Shown piece by piece: positions 1-8,436 of a DNA stretch of 64,000 nt. Every line of letters begins with the position of its first letter. The first letter of the stretch is position 1. Origin of the DNA: Acidimicrobiia bacterium (lineage in GTDB: Bacteria > Actinomycetota > Acidimicrobiia > Acidimicrobiales > MedAcidi-G1); the NCBI GenBank assembly GCA_012959995.1, contig DUCC01000026.1:124001-188000 (forward strand), in the 5' to 3' direction. A model generated the notes under the pieces. That model saw only the letters and a program-made list of their open reading frames with translations, was not told the origin of the DNA and made no database searches. A program made the translations under genes and the position numbers.

Positions 1-783
1 CATCCAATGGTCGGCTAAAGGCTGGCCGGTGGCGGCTCGGCTTTGGGCGTCTTCGCATTCGTGGTGGGGGAACACCAGGTCGTTGCCACCGCCGTGCAGG
101 TCGATGGTTTCGCCTAATTCGTCCATAACCATGGCAGAACATTCAATGTGCCACCCGGGCCGGCCGGGCCCAAAAGGGGAGTCCCAGGTGGGTTCGCCGT
201 CGGCCGAGGGCTGCCACAGTACAAAGTCCAACGGGTTGCGTTGTCGTGGGTCGTCGGGGCGGCCGCCGCGTTCGGCGGCGTAGGCCTCCATGACCGAGGT
301 GTCGTAGCCAGAGAGCGAGCCGAAACTGCTTTGGGTAGCCACATCAAAAAAGGTGATGCCTTCCACTTGGTAAGTGTGACCACCTGTTTCCAAGCGGCTT
401 ACCAGGTTGATGATGGCCGTAATGGATTCAGTGGCTCGTGGTTCGGCGACGGCCGGCCGCATATTAAGAGCCTCCATGTCGGCATCAAAGAAAGCCATTT
501 CTTGGGCAGCTAACTCAAGGTAGTCAATGCCCAGTTCTTTAGCTTTGGGCAAGATGGAGTCGTCTACATCGGTGACGTTGCGCACCATGCGCACGTGGTG
601 GCCGAGGTCTTCTAAGCGGCGGATGATCAGGTCAAAGGTGAGGTAGGTAAAGGCGTGGCCAAGGTGGGTGGCGTCGTAGGGGGTGATGCCGCAGACATAC
701 ATGGTGACGTCGGGCCCGGGGGCAAAAGGCACTACGGCGCCTTTGGTGGTGTCAAAAAGGTGCATGGTTCCGGCGCTGGTCAT
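1..783 (-). CDS. mshC: Cysteine:glucosaminyl-inositol ligase MshC (partial, 5' part)
   Basis: ATP-dependent ligation of cysteine to glucosaminyl-inositol, the penultimate step of mycothiol synthesis; cytosolic. The 261 codons present hold the class I aminoacyl-tRNA-synthetase-like catalytic fold. Cys31 in YVCGITPYD and the HIGH-equivalent HLGH at 40-43 are visible, followed by HIECSA and the GGGNDLVFPHH stretch that supplies zinc and adenylate contacts. The CGITPYDATHLGHA wording matches MshC rather than CysS, which usually has CGPTVYD, though a CysS paralogue is not formally excluded. The gene continues past the left edge, so the KMSKS loop is not visible. An in-frame ATG at 765 is an alternative start. 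It lies downstream of the tRNA-Arg gene on the same strand. Confidence 0.82.
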   Translation of the reverse strand, partial: MTSAGTMHLFDTTKGAVVPFAPGPDVTMYVCGITPYDATHLGHAFTYLTFDLIIRRLEDLGHHVRMVRNVTDVDDSILPKAKELGIDYLELAAQEMAFFDADMEALNMRPAVAEPRATESITAIINLVSRLETGGHTYQVEGITFFDVATQSSFGSLSGYDTSVMEAYAAERGGRPDDPRQRNPLDFVLWQPSADGEPTWDSPFGPGRPGWHIECSAMVMDELGETIDLHGGGNDLVFPHHECEDAQSRAATGQPLADHWM

Positions 784-802
784 TTGCTTACGGTACTCGC
801 TT

Positions 803-879
803 TGGTGCCCTCGGCAGGAATCGAACCTGCGGCCTACCACTTAGGAGGCGGTCGCTCTATCCAACTGAGCTACGAGGGC
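803..879 (-). tRNA. tRNA-Arg (anticodon CCU)
   Basis: The minus strand folds as a full cloverleaf: acceptor GCCCTCG/CGAGGGC, D-stem GCTC/GAGC, anticodon stem ACCGC/GTGGT with loop CTCCTAA, T-arm GCAGG-TTCGAAT-CCTGC, discriminator A73 and an encoded CCA at 803-805. The anticodon CCU reads the arginine codon AGG. The gene sits between the DUF167 gene and mshC and is transcribed in the same direction as both. Confidence 0.96.
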
Positions 880-909
880 ATGGCGCTTAGGCTACAAGGC
901 CTCGGTCGG

Positions 910-1182
910 TCATCTACCAAGGCGAGCTAAGGCTTCAAGTTCGGTGAGCCCTTCGATGCGAAAACGTTTGTGTCGAGCGGTGGCTCCTGAAGCCAGAAGT
1001 ACTTGACTTCGTTTTAGGCCTAGGGCTCGAGCCAGCGCCTGTCGGGCTGCTTCGGTGGCTCGACCATCTACGGGTGCTTCGGTTACGCGTATTTTGATTT
1101 CCCCGTTTTCGTAGTGCGCATCGGTCCGACTGGACCGGGGGGCTACCTTGACTTTGAGCAGACAGTGGGTTGGGTCAGTCAC
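910..1182 (-). CDS. DUF167 / YggU family protein
   Basis: Small 90-residue protein of the UPF0235 (DUF167, YggU) family, whose function is unknown. The family pattern is clear: an N-terminal beta strand (LLKVKVAPRSSR), then IKIRVTEAPVDGRATEAA and a C-terminal strand (RHKRFRIEG). The start is GTG at 1182, which overlaps the end of the upstream LLM gene by 8 bases, so the two are probably translationally coupled. No catalytic motif is known for the family. Confidence 0.85.
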   Translation of the reverse strand: MTDPTHCLLKVKVAPRSSRTDAHYENGEIKIRVTEAPVDGRATEAARQALARALGLKRSQVLLASGATARHKRFRIEGLTELEALARLGR

Positions 1183-2158
1183 TGCTGAAAAGCGGGGCGA
1201 GGGTTTGGCCGGCTAAGGCCACTATTTCTGGGTGGTGGCCGTTGGCGGGCATGTTCAGGGTCAGACCGTCTATGCCGAGGGCAAGGATCTTTTGTACCTG
1301 TTGGCGTACTTCGTCGGGTCCGCCCATGATGATGCGGCGCATGAGTTTGGCTTGGAAGCCTTGGTCGAGGGAGTCCCAGTCGAAGCCGCGGCGAGCCAGT
1401 AGGGCGGTGCGTTCGGCTTCTGCCTCAGCCAGGGTGGGGGCAATGATTACCGTGCTTTGCCAGGACACGCTGATTTCGCTGCGTGCCCGCCCGAGTTGCT
1501 GGCAGTGTTGGTCGAGTGCGTCAAGTTTGCGTGAAATTTCGTCAGGATTACAGATCAGGTTGGAGGCATCGGCGTATTGGGCCACCATGCGGAGGGTTTT
1601 CTTTTCGCCGCCTCCGCCGATCATGAGGGGGATTTTTCCGATGGGAGGGGGTTGGTTGATGGCGTCGGTTACCGAGTAGTGCTGACCAGAAAAAGTGGGG
1701 CGTTGGCCGGCCAGCATGGGGGGAATGATTTGTAAGGCTTCTTCGAGTTTTTCGAAGCGTTCGGTGAAGGTGTTAAAAGTAAAACCTAGGGAGTCGTGTT
1801 CCAACTCAAACCATCCGGCTCCGATGCCTAAAATGGCTCGGCCTTGGGAGACGACGTCGAGGGTGGTGATAATTTTGGCCAGCAGGGCAGGGTTGCGGTA
1901 GGTGTTGCCGGTGACTAGCGAGCCCAGTTTTATGGTGGAGGTGCGGGCGGCCAGAGCGCCCAGCAGGGTGTAGCACTCCATCATGTAGTCCTCGGGGTCG
2001 CCGAGGCCGGGGAGTTGGTACAAGTGGTCCATGACCATCACCGTGTCGAAGCCATGGGCTTCGGCGGCTAGGGCTTGGGCGGCTACGCTTTCAAAAAGTG
2101 TTTCGGGGGTGCCGTTGGGGTAGGTAAAGAGAGGTATTTGGTAGCCAAGTTTGATCAT
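1175..2158 (-). CDS. LLM class F420-dependent oxidoreductase
   Basis: 327-residue luciferase-like TIM-barrel enzyme, probably using F420 and otherwise FMN; the substrate is unknown. Family landmarks are the N-terminal LGYQIPLF strand, VMDHLYQLPG, the KLGSLVTGNTYRNPALLAK segment, and AILGIGAGWFELEHDSLGF, which is typical of F420-dependent members. A late PLMIGGGGEKKTLRMVAQYAD segment follows. The ATG at 2158 is chosen because the protein then begins at the conserved first strand. The reading frame stays open upstream into the promoter region of the divergent paa operon, so a longer form would collide with that promoter. Confidence 0.88.
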   Translation of the reverse strand: MIKLGYQIPLFTYPNGTPETLFESVAAQALAAEAHGFDTVMVMDHLYQLPGLGDPEDYMMECYTLLGALAARTSTIKLGSLVTGNTYRNPALLAKIITTLDVVSQGRAILGIGAGWFELEHDSLGFTFNTFTERFEKLEEALQIIPPMLAGQRPTFSGQHYSVTDAINQPPPIGKIPLMIGGGGEKKTLRMVAQYADASNLICNPDEISRKLDALDQHCQQLGRARSEISVSWQSTVIIAPTLAEAEAERTALLARRGFDWDSLDQGFQAKLMRRIIMGGPDEVRQQVQKILALGIDGLTLNMPANGHHPEIVALAGQTLAPLFSSD

Positions 2159-2202
2159 GAGACGAGGATAGTCGCTGCGCTGAAACTTTAGGAAAGAAAA
2201 TA

Positions 2203-2231
2203 TTGACAAAGGTTTGATTATATTGCATAAT
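2203..2231 (+). promoter_or_regulatory. Sigma-70-type promoter of paaADBC
   Basis: TTGACA at 2203-2208, a 17-base spacer, and CATAAT at 2226-2231. This is the best consensus -35/-10 pair noticed in the window. It lies about 22 bases upstream of the paaA start in an AT-rich pocket between divergent genes. The short leader leaves room for the GAGGAGG ribosome site and little else. Confidence 0.72.
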
Positions 2232-2252
2232 AGAGGTTTACGAGGAGGCAAC

Positions 2253-3167
2253 ATGGGACGCACTTGGGCATCACTAGACGAGTTTGAAGTATTTCTTAAC
2301 GAAGGCGGCATTGTTGAGCCCGACGATGCCATGCCCGATGAGTACCGCCAAGCAGTCTTTAACTTTTTAGAAATGCACGCCAACAGCGAACTCATGGGTG
2401 GCCTCACCGAACGTGACTGGATACCCATGGCCCCCGGACTGCGTTACAAAATGGCCGCCATCGCCAAAACCCAAGATGAAATCGGCCACGCCCACTTGCT
2501 CTACATGGTGGCCGCCGATTTGGGGCTTAAAACGCGACAAGAAATGATGGAAGACCTTTTCGCTGGGAAAAGCAAATTTCACAACGTCTTTCACTACCGC
2601 GTCAACTCCTGGGGCGACCAAGTAGCGATCGCTTTCCTGGTAGATGCCGCCGCCGTGGTGAGCCAACAAGCAGTATTTAAAAATTGTTCCTACGGGCCCT
2701 ACAAACGCATTCTTAAGCGCATCATTGCCGAGGAAGGGTTCCACCTACGTTTTGGCGAAGAGTCAGTGTTGCGCATCTCCGAAGGCACCGATGTTCAGCG
2801 AGAAATGTTTCAAAAGTCCATTGATGCCTGGTGGTGGCCTGCGATGCAACTCTTCGGCCCTGACTCCAAACCTCACGATGTTCTTCTGCGGTGGCACATT
2901 AAATCCGAGCGCAACGAGGTGCTTCGTGACCGTTGGATACAAAAATTTGTGCCACTTATTCAAAGCTACGGGTTCACCATCCCCGATCCGGACCTGCGCT
3001 ACGACGAAGAAACTCAGCGCTGGGAGATCGGCGAAATTGATTGGGAGCCTCTGAAAAAAACGCTGGCCATGGGCGGGCCAGACTCGTCTCGACGCATCGC
3101 TGATGCTGCAGGCAACTGGGAGCGCGCCCAGTGGGTACGCCAAGCACTTGACGAGGTAGCGGCATGA
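2253..3167 (+). CDS. paaA: 1,2-phenylacetyl-CoA epoxidase, catalytic subunit PaaA
   Basis: Catalytic alpha subunit of the multicomponent di-iron monooxygenase that epoxidises phenylacetyl-CoA to the 1,2-epoxide; cytosolic, working with PaaB and PaaC. The 304-residue ferritin-like fold shows the carboxylate and histidine iron ligands in QDEIGHAHLLY and in EEGFHLRFG. The ATG at 2253 follows a strong GAGGAGG Shine-Dalgarno sequence. The last codons overlap paaD (ATGA), so the complex is likely made stoichiometrically. Length and motifs are normal for PaaA. Confidence 0.95.
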   Translation: MGRTWASLDEFEVFLNEGGIVEPDDAMPDEYRQAVFNFLEMHANSELMGGLTERDWIPMAPGLRYKMAAIAKTQDEIGHAHLLYMVAADLGLKTRQEMMEDLFAGKSKFHNVFHYRVNSWGDQVAIAFLVDAAAVVSQQAVFKNCSYGPYKRILKRIIAEEGFHLRFGEESVLRISEGTDVQREMFQKSIDAWWWPAMQLFGPDSKPHDVLLRWHIKSERNEVLRDRWIQKFVPLIQSYGFTIPDPDLRYDEETQRWEIGEIDWEPLKKTLAMGGPDSSRRIADAAGNWERAQWVRQALDEVAA

Positions 3168-3631
3168 TCGTCGCCACCTTGCCCACCCAACAAGATCTCC
3201 AGAATGCGGTAGCCACCGTAGATGACCCAGAATACCCCGGGGTGTCTATCGTGGATCTTGGCCTCTTTGAGGCCGCTCGCCTCAGCCCAGAAGGTGACGC
3301 TCAAATAGATTTGATCCCTACCTTTTCTGGTTGCCCCGCCTTGGCCATGATTGCTGATGAAGTGCAAAATGCCGTAGCCGCCCTCCCCGGGGTAAAGCAA
3401 GCACGAGTGCGTTGGTTGCCTGCCCCGGTATGGACCATTGAACGCGTAACCAATCAAGGACGTCAGGCGCTCGCCCAAGAGTTTACGGTGGCTGTACAAA
3501 TTGGTTCCACCACCATTTGCCCCCGATGCGGTGAACCCACTACCGAAAAATCCCCCTTCGGGGCGAGCCGCTGTCGGGCTATCCACGTTTGTTCGGCTTG
3601 TGCCGAAGTCGTAGAAGTTCTGCGAGGTTAA
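3164..3631 (+). CDS. paaD: PaaD, MIP18-type assembly/maturation protein of the epoxidase
   Basis: 155-residue member of the PaaD/MIP18 (DUF59) family, thought to help mature metal centres of the PaaABC(E) complex. The N-terminal half shows VDDPEYPGVSIVDLGL and the FSGCPAL motif with the family cysteine. The C-terminal half carries a CPRCG...CSAC zinc-ribbon-like pair. It overlaps paaA by four bases. It sits second in the operon instead of fourth as in E. coli (paaABCDE). Confidence 0.93.
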   Translation: MIVATLPTQQDLQNAVATVDDPEYPGVSIVDLGLFEAARLSPEGDAQIDLIPTFSGCPALAMIADEVQNAVAALPGVKQARVRWLPAPVWTIERVTNQGRQALAQEFTVAVQIGSTTICPRCGEPTTEKSPFGASRCRAIHVCSACAEVVEVLRG

Positions 3632-3633
3632 TC

Positions 3634-3909
3634 ATGCGCATCTACGAAGTGTTCCTCAAGCGTGACGGCAAAGACGAGTTTCGCCACGCTGGCAGCATCG
3701 AAGCCGCCAACGACGAGTTGGCTTTAGTAATGGCGAGAGAAAATTACACCCGGCGAGCCGAAGGAAACCGCATGTGGTTGGTTGACCGAGAACACTTGGT
3801 GTTCGGCGACGATCAGTTCATCACCCCCAACGAAGACAAACCCCATCGCCACAACGACGGGAGCCGGGTGGCCACGCATCGGCGATCTCAACGAGAGGCG
3901 CAACAATGA
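3634..3909 (+). CDS. paaB: 1,2-phenylacetyl-CoA epoxidase subunit PaaB
   Basis: 91-residue PaaB, the small non-catalytic bridging subunit of the epoxidase. It begins MRIYEVFLKRDGKDEF, the family-typical first strand. The middle VMARENYTRRAEG and the C-terminal MWLVDREHL are also conserved. The ATG at 3634 lies two bases after the paaD stop. An upstream in-frame start would run into paaD coding sequence and is rejected. Confidence 0.93.
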   Translation: MRIYEVFLKRDGKDEFRHAGSIEAANDELALVMARENYTRRAEGNRMWLVDREHLVFGDDQFITPNEDKPHRHNDGSRVATHRRSQREAQQ

Positions 3910-4631
3910 CCACCCCAGCCATCCATAATTACCTGCTGGCTCTGGCTGATGATGAACACTTCATGGGGCAGCAACACACCGAATGGATAGGCGTCGCCCC
4001 ATTTTTAGAAGAAGACATGGCTTTCGCCAGCATCGGCCAAGACGAACTGGGCCACGCCGCACTGCTCTACGCTCTTATTGCCAACGACGAGAGTGCGGTG
4101 GATGATCTGGCTTTCCATCGCCTCCCCGGCGAGTACCGGTCTTGCCAGTTAGTAGAGGCAAACCTCACTGATTGGGCAGACACGCTTATTCGTCACTGGC
4201 TCTATGACCAAGCCGAAGAACTCCGGTGGTCAGTGCTGGCAGGATCTTCTTGGACAGAACTAGCGAATATCGCCGCTCGAGCTCAACGCGAAGAGGCCTA
4301 CCACCTGCGTCATGCCGAAGCCTTGCTGGAGAGTTTGTTGCAAACCACAAAAGGGTCCGAGCGACTCGATGCTGCCTTAAAGCGTGTGATGCCGCTTACC
4401 GCCGGTCTTTTTGCCGCCCCCCAAGGCGAAGAAGAAGCCTTGGCGGCAGGGGTGGCCAGCGATTCTTTCGCCAACTTGTTCCCCCAGTGGCAGCAAAAGA
4501 TAAGCGAACGCTTTCCCCAGGTGGAGTGGCCAGAAGACACTGCTCAGCGCACCGACCGCCACCCAGATTTCGCCGCGCTCCATAATCGCATTCGCACCGT
4601 GCTGGCCCTCGACCTCACGGCAGTTTGGTAG
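3906..4631 (+). CDS. paaC: 1,2-phenylacetyl-CoA epoxidase, structural subunit PaaC
   Basis: 241-residue ferritin-like PaaC, the structural partner that pairs with PaaA in the epoxidase core. Family marks are LLALADDEHFMGQQHTEW, ASIGQDELGHA and AQREEAYHLRHA. It overlaps paaB by four bases (ATGA). It is the last gene of the operon. No paaE reductase follows, because the next gene is convergent and its stop lies 17 bases inside paaC, so the electron donor must be encoded elsewhere. Confidence 0.94.
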   Translation: MTTPAIHNYLLALADDEHFMGQQHTEWIGVAPFLEEDMAFASIGQDELGHAALLYALIANDESAVDDLAFHRLPGEYRSCQLVEANLTDWADTLIRHWLYDQAEELRWSVLAGSSWTELANIAARAQREEAYHLRHAEALLESLLQTTKGSERLDAALKRVMPLTAGLFAAPQGEEEALAAGVASDSFANLFPQWQQKISERFPQVEWPEDTAQRTDRHPDFAALHNRIRTVLALDLTAVW

Positions 4632-5775
4632 AACTTTCCCAGAGAGCGGTCACGGCGGCTGGTTTACGAAACACCAACCCTCGAGCGGGGGTGGAATTTT
4701 GTTGATCAAAAACTAAACCGGGTAAATGATCCAACACGGCGTTAAGAGCAATCTGTGTTTCTAAACGAGCGAGGTGCATGCCTAAACACCGGTGTGGGCC
4801 TTGCACAAAGGTGACGTGTTGGCGAAGGTTGTGGCGGTGAATATCAAACTGATCAGGGAGGTCAAACACGGCCGGGTCACGGTTAGCGGCCGCTAACGAC
4901 ACCGAGACGAGATCCCCCTCAGCAATAGCTACCCCGGCAAGTTCGGTAGCCGTAGTGGCGTAACGATCAACCAAAGTAACTGAGGGTTCTAGGCGTAAAG
5001 TTTCATCGATGGCTGCGCTCACCAACGAGCGGTCATTTTGTACTTGAGCTAGTTGTTCTGGGTGTTGCAGTAAATGCAGCAAGGTGCCGGCGGTGGTGCC
5101 TTCAGAGGTCTCAATAGCACCGAACATCATGACCGCTGCGTTGGCAAAAATCTCTTCTTCGGTAAGTGTTGTCACCGCTTGCCCGAGGAGAGAGTTTCCG
5201 TTTTGTACTGCCTCGTCAATATGGTGGCGAAGTTGCGCTAAAGACTGTTGGGCGGAGGCATCAACGGCTCTCCCGGCGTTTATGCCTTCAATGGCCTCTC
5301 CGATAAAGCGATACCACGCCAAGACCTCATCAACCTCGGCGTCAACCAACCCCAGCACCTCAATAATAGTGGCCACGGCTAGTGGGGCGGCTAAAGCACT
5401 GCGTAGTTCGGCCGTACCGTGGGGTTTGAAACTCTCAACCAGACGGCGAGCTTCAACGGCGATCCATTCACCAAAGTGCGGCCCCACTGCCGATGATTTA
5501 AAAGATTCCACAAAGGGTTCTCGGTGGCGACCGTGTTGTGCGCCATCAACGGACAGCATCGAAATACCTATTACTTGGGTGGTCGAAAACCGCGGGTCGT
5601 CAACGGTAAAGGTAGAAAAATCACGCATTACTGCCAGGGCGGTAGCGCGATCGGTCACCAACCAACCGCCTAAAGATTCGACCCAAGCCACTGGGTTTTT
5701 GCTGCGCAAGGCCGCCAGGTGTGGGTGCAAAGACCCCTCAAGGTCGGCCAGTGAAGGGGAAAGGGGGTCTAGCAC
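4615..5775 (-). CDS. Cytochrome P450
   Basis: 386-residue soluble bacterial-type P450 monooxygenase. The heme thiolate loop FVQGPHRCLGMHLARLE carries the proximal cysteine, the K-helix ExxR reads ETLR, and the I-helix FGAIETSEGT keeps the acidic/threonine pair used in oxygen activation. The start is GTG at 5775, overlapping the stop of the upstream lipoprotein gene by 7 bases. It is the final gene of a five-gene minus-strand operon that includes an FAD oxidase-like enzyme and a DUF2236 oxygenase. The substrate and CYP family cannot be told from sequence alone. Confidence 0.93.
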   Translation of the reverse strand: MLDPLSPSLADLEGSLHPHLAALRSKNPVAWVESLGGWLVTDRATALAVMRDFSTFTVDDPRFSTTQVIGISMLSVDGAQHGRHREPFVESFKSSAVGPHFGEWIAVEARRLVESFKPHGTAELRSALAAPLAVATIIEVLGLVDAEVDEVLAWYRFIGEAIEGINAGRAVDASAQQSLAQLRHHIDEAVQNGNSLLGQAVTTLTEEEIFANAAVMMFGAIETSEGTTAGTLLHLLQHPEQLAQVQNDRSLVSAAIDETLRLEPSVTLVDRYATTATELAGVAIAEGDLVSVSLAAANRDPAVFDLPDQFDIHRHNLRQHVTFVQGPHRCLGMHLARLETQIALNAVLDHLPGLVFDQQNSTPARGLVFRKPAAVTALWESSTKLP

Positions 5776-6188
5776 CGCGCTCGACCGAAAGAGGCCAATG
5801 AATTGACGCCACCTTGCAGGCCACGAAGTTGGTGGTTGAGGATCTGTTGGGCCGACACCGGGAGTTCTTCAACGGCCACCCAATCAAATTGTTCGGCCTG
5901 AAGTGCTTGGGTTTCAACGGCGTGAAGGTAATCCCACACAGCCCCTTCTATTTGGCGAGGAGCCACCCGGGTAAGGTTGCGAGCCAAACTTACGTGACGC
6001 CCCCAAGAAATTTGGTTTGTTTCGGGAGAACTGCTGTTGTGGCTAAATCTCTGCGTGTTTAGATACATGGCGCAAAAAACCGCTTCGCTCTCGGCGGCCG
6101 TGGTGGTGTCGGGCGGAAGGTTTAACGAACTGGCGCTACAGGCGGCAAGTAACAAAACGGCAAAAACCCAAAGGCCGGTTTTGAACAT
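5769..6188 (-). CDS. Putative lipoprotein with two-Cys domain (uncharacterised)
   Basis: 139-residue lipoprotein with signal peptide and lipobox LLLAAC (Cys17). No family is recognised. The mature part holds one domain from Cys39 (VFC) to the terminal Cys139. It aligns without any gap, 100 residues between the two cysteines, to residues 47-147 of the EF-hand lipoprotein encoded at 31403-32164. Shared positions include VFC, a Trp 23 residues on, AP, YL, an aromatic-Asp-aromatic-Val stretch, and ELP. A disulfide is inferred. The gene starts 2 bases after the FAD oxidoreductase stop and overlaps the P450 start. Confidence 0.72.
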   Translation of the reverse strand: MFKTGLWVFAVLLLAACSASSLNLPPDTTTAAESEAVFCAMYLNTQRFSHNSSSPETNQISWGRHVSLARNLTRVAPRQIEGAVWDYLHAVETQALQAEQFDWVAVEELPVSAQQILNHQLRGLQGGVNSLASFGRARC

Positions 6189-6190
6189 AA

Positions 6191-7492
6191 CTAACCCAAC
6201 ACCGTGCCGGTGCTTGAGATCGGCGTTCGGTTTCGTGAAAAAGTTCCGAGGTCGAGGGCCAAACCTGTTTGGATGCACGGAACCTGCACCGGTTCGTGGT
6301 CATGATTTTGTCCATTTTCACAAGCAGTAATTAAGGTCTCCATCATGATTCCAATGAGTGGAGCGTTTTTAAACTGATTTCCACTGGTGCCACAAGCTAA
6401 GTAAAAACCGTCAAGGCAGGTGCGGTCATAAATGGGTGTCCAGTCGGGGGTGACGTCATAGAGGCTAGCTAGCCCGACTGGCCGGTTGGGGACGGCCAAC
6501 GAAGGAAGGCGTCGAGCAGATCGCCAAACTTGTGCTTCCCATAAATCAACGGTTGTGGTTTCAAGGAATTCATCTGGGTCGTCTACCCATACTTTAGGGT
6601 CACAGTCAGCCTCCACTCCGCCGACGATCATCGTGCCTCCGGATTGTGGACGCATGTAGAAACCAAGGTCAAGGTCAGCGACCATGAGCCCGTTATTTTC
6701 AAGTGAGAAATCGTCAGAAGCAGGCACGATATGCACCTCTTGGCGCAGCGCCTGAGGGGTCATCGCTACATCGTCACTTACCCCAGCTAAAAGGTTTATT
6801 TGCGAGCTCCAAGGGCCAGCGGCATTGACGACAACCGAAGAAGTAAGAGAAGTGCCATTGGCCAGCTTTACCCCAGTGACTTGGTTCCCCTGGCGCAGAA
6901 TGCCGGCTACTTCACTACGCAGCCGAACAATGGTGCCGTGGCGACGAGCCGCATCCATAAGGTTGGAGGCTGCTAATTGAGGATCGTCAATAAAGCCAGC
7001 TTGGGGGGTGTAGAAGGCTCCCGTTAACCCGGCCGGGTCAGCAAAAAATTGGTCTTGGTCTGGGCGCACCGGTGGCCAAAAGCGTCCGGTCTCTAAGGAA
7101 GGGAACCGGTCCGCCAATGCTTGATTATCAAGTTCTTCGTAGTCGATGCCGAGGGCATCAAAGTTCTTTCGATACGGTGCCCGATCAAACTCTGGGGGTT
7201 CTATTAATAGCATCCCTGTCTGAAGAAAAGAAACTAAAGGGCCTTCAATAGGCCCTAAATGTTCAGCCCATTGTTTCCAAAGGTGTAGAGACTCCCAAGC
7301 GGCCACCACCCCAGAACGGGTGGAGTAGTTAAAGCGAATAAGCGCAGAACTTGCACTGGTTGATCCACCGCCGACCGCTTCACCTTTATCAACCACGGTG
7401 ACTGATCGGCCCGCACGTTGCAACTCTAAAGCGATGGAAGCACCGACAACCCCTGCGCCGATAATCACTACATCTGGGTTACTTGGTTCCAT
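6191..7492 (-). CDS. FAD-dependent oxidoreductase (DAO / sarcosine-oxidase-beta-like)
   Basis: 433-residue amine/glycine oxidase-type flavoprotein. The N-terminal dinucleotide fold VVIIGAGVVGASIALEL is at about residues 8-24. The FAD-binding VVNAAGPWSS lies mid-protein. A GGVEADCDP segment and the C-terminal YLACGTSGNQFKNAP are typical of the DadA/SoxB group. The ATG at 7492 is the first start that does not enter the upstream DUF2236 gene. The likely reaction is oxidative deamination or demethylation of an amino-acid-like substrate, with H2O2 or a reduced carrier as product; the exact substrate is unknown. Confidence 0.87.
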   Translation of the reverse strand: MEPSNPDVVIIGAGVVGASIALELQRAGRSVTVVDKGEAVGGGSTSASSALIRFNYSTRSGVVAAWESLHLWKQWAEHLGPIEGPLVSFLQTGMLLIEPPEFDRAPYRKNFDALGIDYEELDNQALADRFPSLETGRFWPPVRPDQDQFFADPAGLTGAFYTPQAGFIDDPQLAASNLMDAARRHGTIVRLRSEVAGILRQGNQVTGVKLANGTSLTSSVVVNAAGPWSSQINLLAGVSDDVAMTPQALRQEVHIVPASDDFSLENNGLMVADLDLGFYMRPQSGGTMIVGGVEADCDPKVWVDDPDEFLETTTVDLWEAQVWRSARRLPSLAVPNRPVGLASLYDVTPDWTPIYDRTCLDGFYLACGTSGNQFKNAPLIGIMMETLITACENGQNHDHEPVQVPCIQTGLALDLGTFSRNRTPISSTGTVLG

Positions 7493-7527
7493 GAAGGGAA
7501 ATGTTACGTCCAATGGGCAAGTTTCCA

Positions 7528-8436
7528 CTAACGGGTCACTCCCTCGGTGGAACGAATTCGTTTTCCTTTCACCCGGGGGTGTCCGCAGCGATCTAAGGCG
7601 GCTCCCCACGCTGGCGAATAGCCCATGGCTCGGCGGAGAACTTTAATGAGCATCCGGCCTACATTTTTGGCTCCTCGTCGCGGTGTCACCCCAATGGCTT
7701 GACAGATTTCCGGTGGCAAGGTCGCTACGGCTGCTTGGAATAAGACGCGGTACGCCAGCGCAGTAAAAAGCGGCAAAGGCGGGCGAGCGACAAAACGCAG
7801 TGCATCGCGGCCTGCCGGGGAGTCGCTTAGCGAAGGGTGGCTGGCTAGCCAGCGGCTGAGTTCATCCGCCGTGTCCGGTAAGGGACGGGCGTTCATCCGG
7901 TTACCCAACCGGGTTTGTTCGGCCACGTAGGCATCGGCTTGGGCCGGCGAAAGGGGCGCTGGTCCGTATGTTTGGTGTGCGACTAAAAACGAATCAATCA
8001 AAGCATTGTGCACCCAAGCAGCCATCTCTGGTGCGGCCGCCGAGTAGTGAAGGCCCCGGTGAGAAGTCCCAGAAACGGGCACGTGGGCTAGACGTACTGC
8101 GGAGAGCGCTTGATCAATTTCTGGCAACGCTCCGTAAGAAGTTGCGGTCACGTATGAAGCGGTTCGAGAGAGTCGCCCCAACGGGTCGGCGTGATAGTTG
8201 GAGTGGTCGCCTACCCCGGCGGCTACTTCCGGGTGAGCGGCTTGTACCAGCAACGAACGGATGCCTCCGATAAAGGTAGAGACATCGCTCATGATGGTCC
8301 AGGTCGGTGAGCCGGGGCCGAAGAGGCCCGGGTCGTCCGGATAGTTAAAGGTGCCGGACAGTGGGTCGGGGGCGTGGCTAAAGAGTTCCGCTGTTTGGTT
8401 GGTGACGCGTTCTCGCCAAATGGAGCGCTTTTTCAT
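7528..8436 (-). CDS. Oxygenase MpaB-like / DUF2236 family protein
   Basis: 302-residue DUF2236 protein, a heme-binding family that includes the fungal oxygenase MpaB and the rubber oxygenase Lcp. Recognisable pieces are TFIGGIRSLLVQAAHPEVAAG, DPLGRLSRTASYV, WVHNALIDSFLVAHQ and the RMNARPLP region. Known members bind a b-type heme through a conserved histidine. The start codon shares bases with the stop of the upstream OmpA-family gene. Co-location with a P450 and an FAD oxidase suggests a combined oxidative pathway, which is inference. Confidence 0.85.
   Translation of the reverse strand: MKKRSIWRERVTNQTAELFSHAPDPLSGTFNYPDDPGLFGPGSPTWTIMSDVSTFIGGIRSLLVQAAHPEVAAGVGDHSNYHADPLGRLSRTASYVTATSYGALPEIDQALSAVRLAHVPVSGTSHRGLHYSAAAPEMAAWVHNALIDSFLVAHQTYGPAPLSPAQADAYVAEQTRLGNRMNARPLPDTADELSRWLASHPSLSDSPAGRDALRFVARPPLPLFTALAYRVLFQAAVATLPPEICQAIGVTPRRGAKNVGRMLIKVLRRAMGYSPAWGAALDRCGHPRVKGKRIRSTEGVTR

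Noticed and set aside
1-783. Calling the first gene cysS
   Set aside because: CGITPYDATHLGHA and the spacing to HIECSA fit MshC; CysS normally has CGPTVYD. Kept as a minor alternative.
1170-1679. 169-codon plus-strand frame opposite the first LLM gene
   Set aside because: Composition is that of an antisense frame and the LLM enzyme is convincing on the minus strand.
5084-5806. 240-codon plus-strand frame opposite the P450 gene
   Set aside because: Ser/Arg-rich low-information translation; the minus-strand P450 has all motifs.
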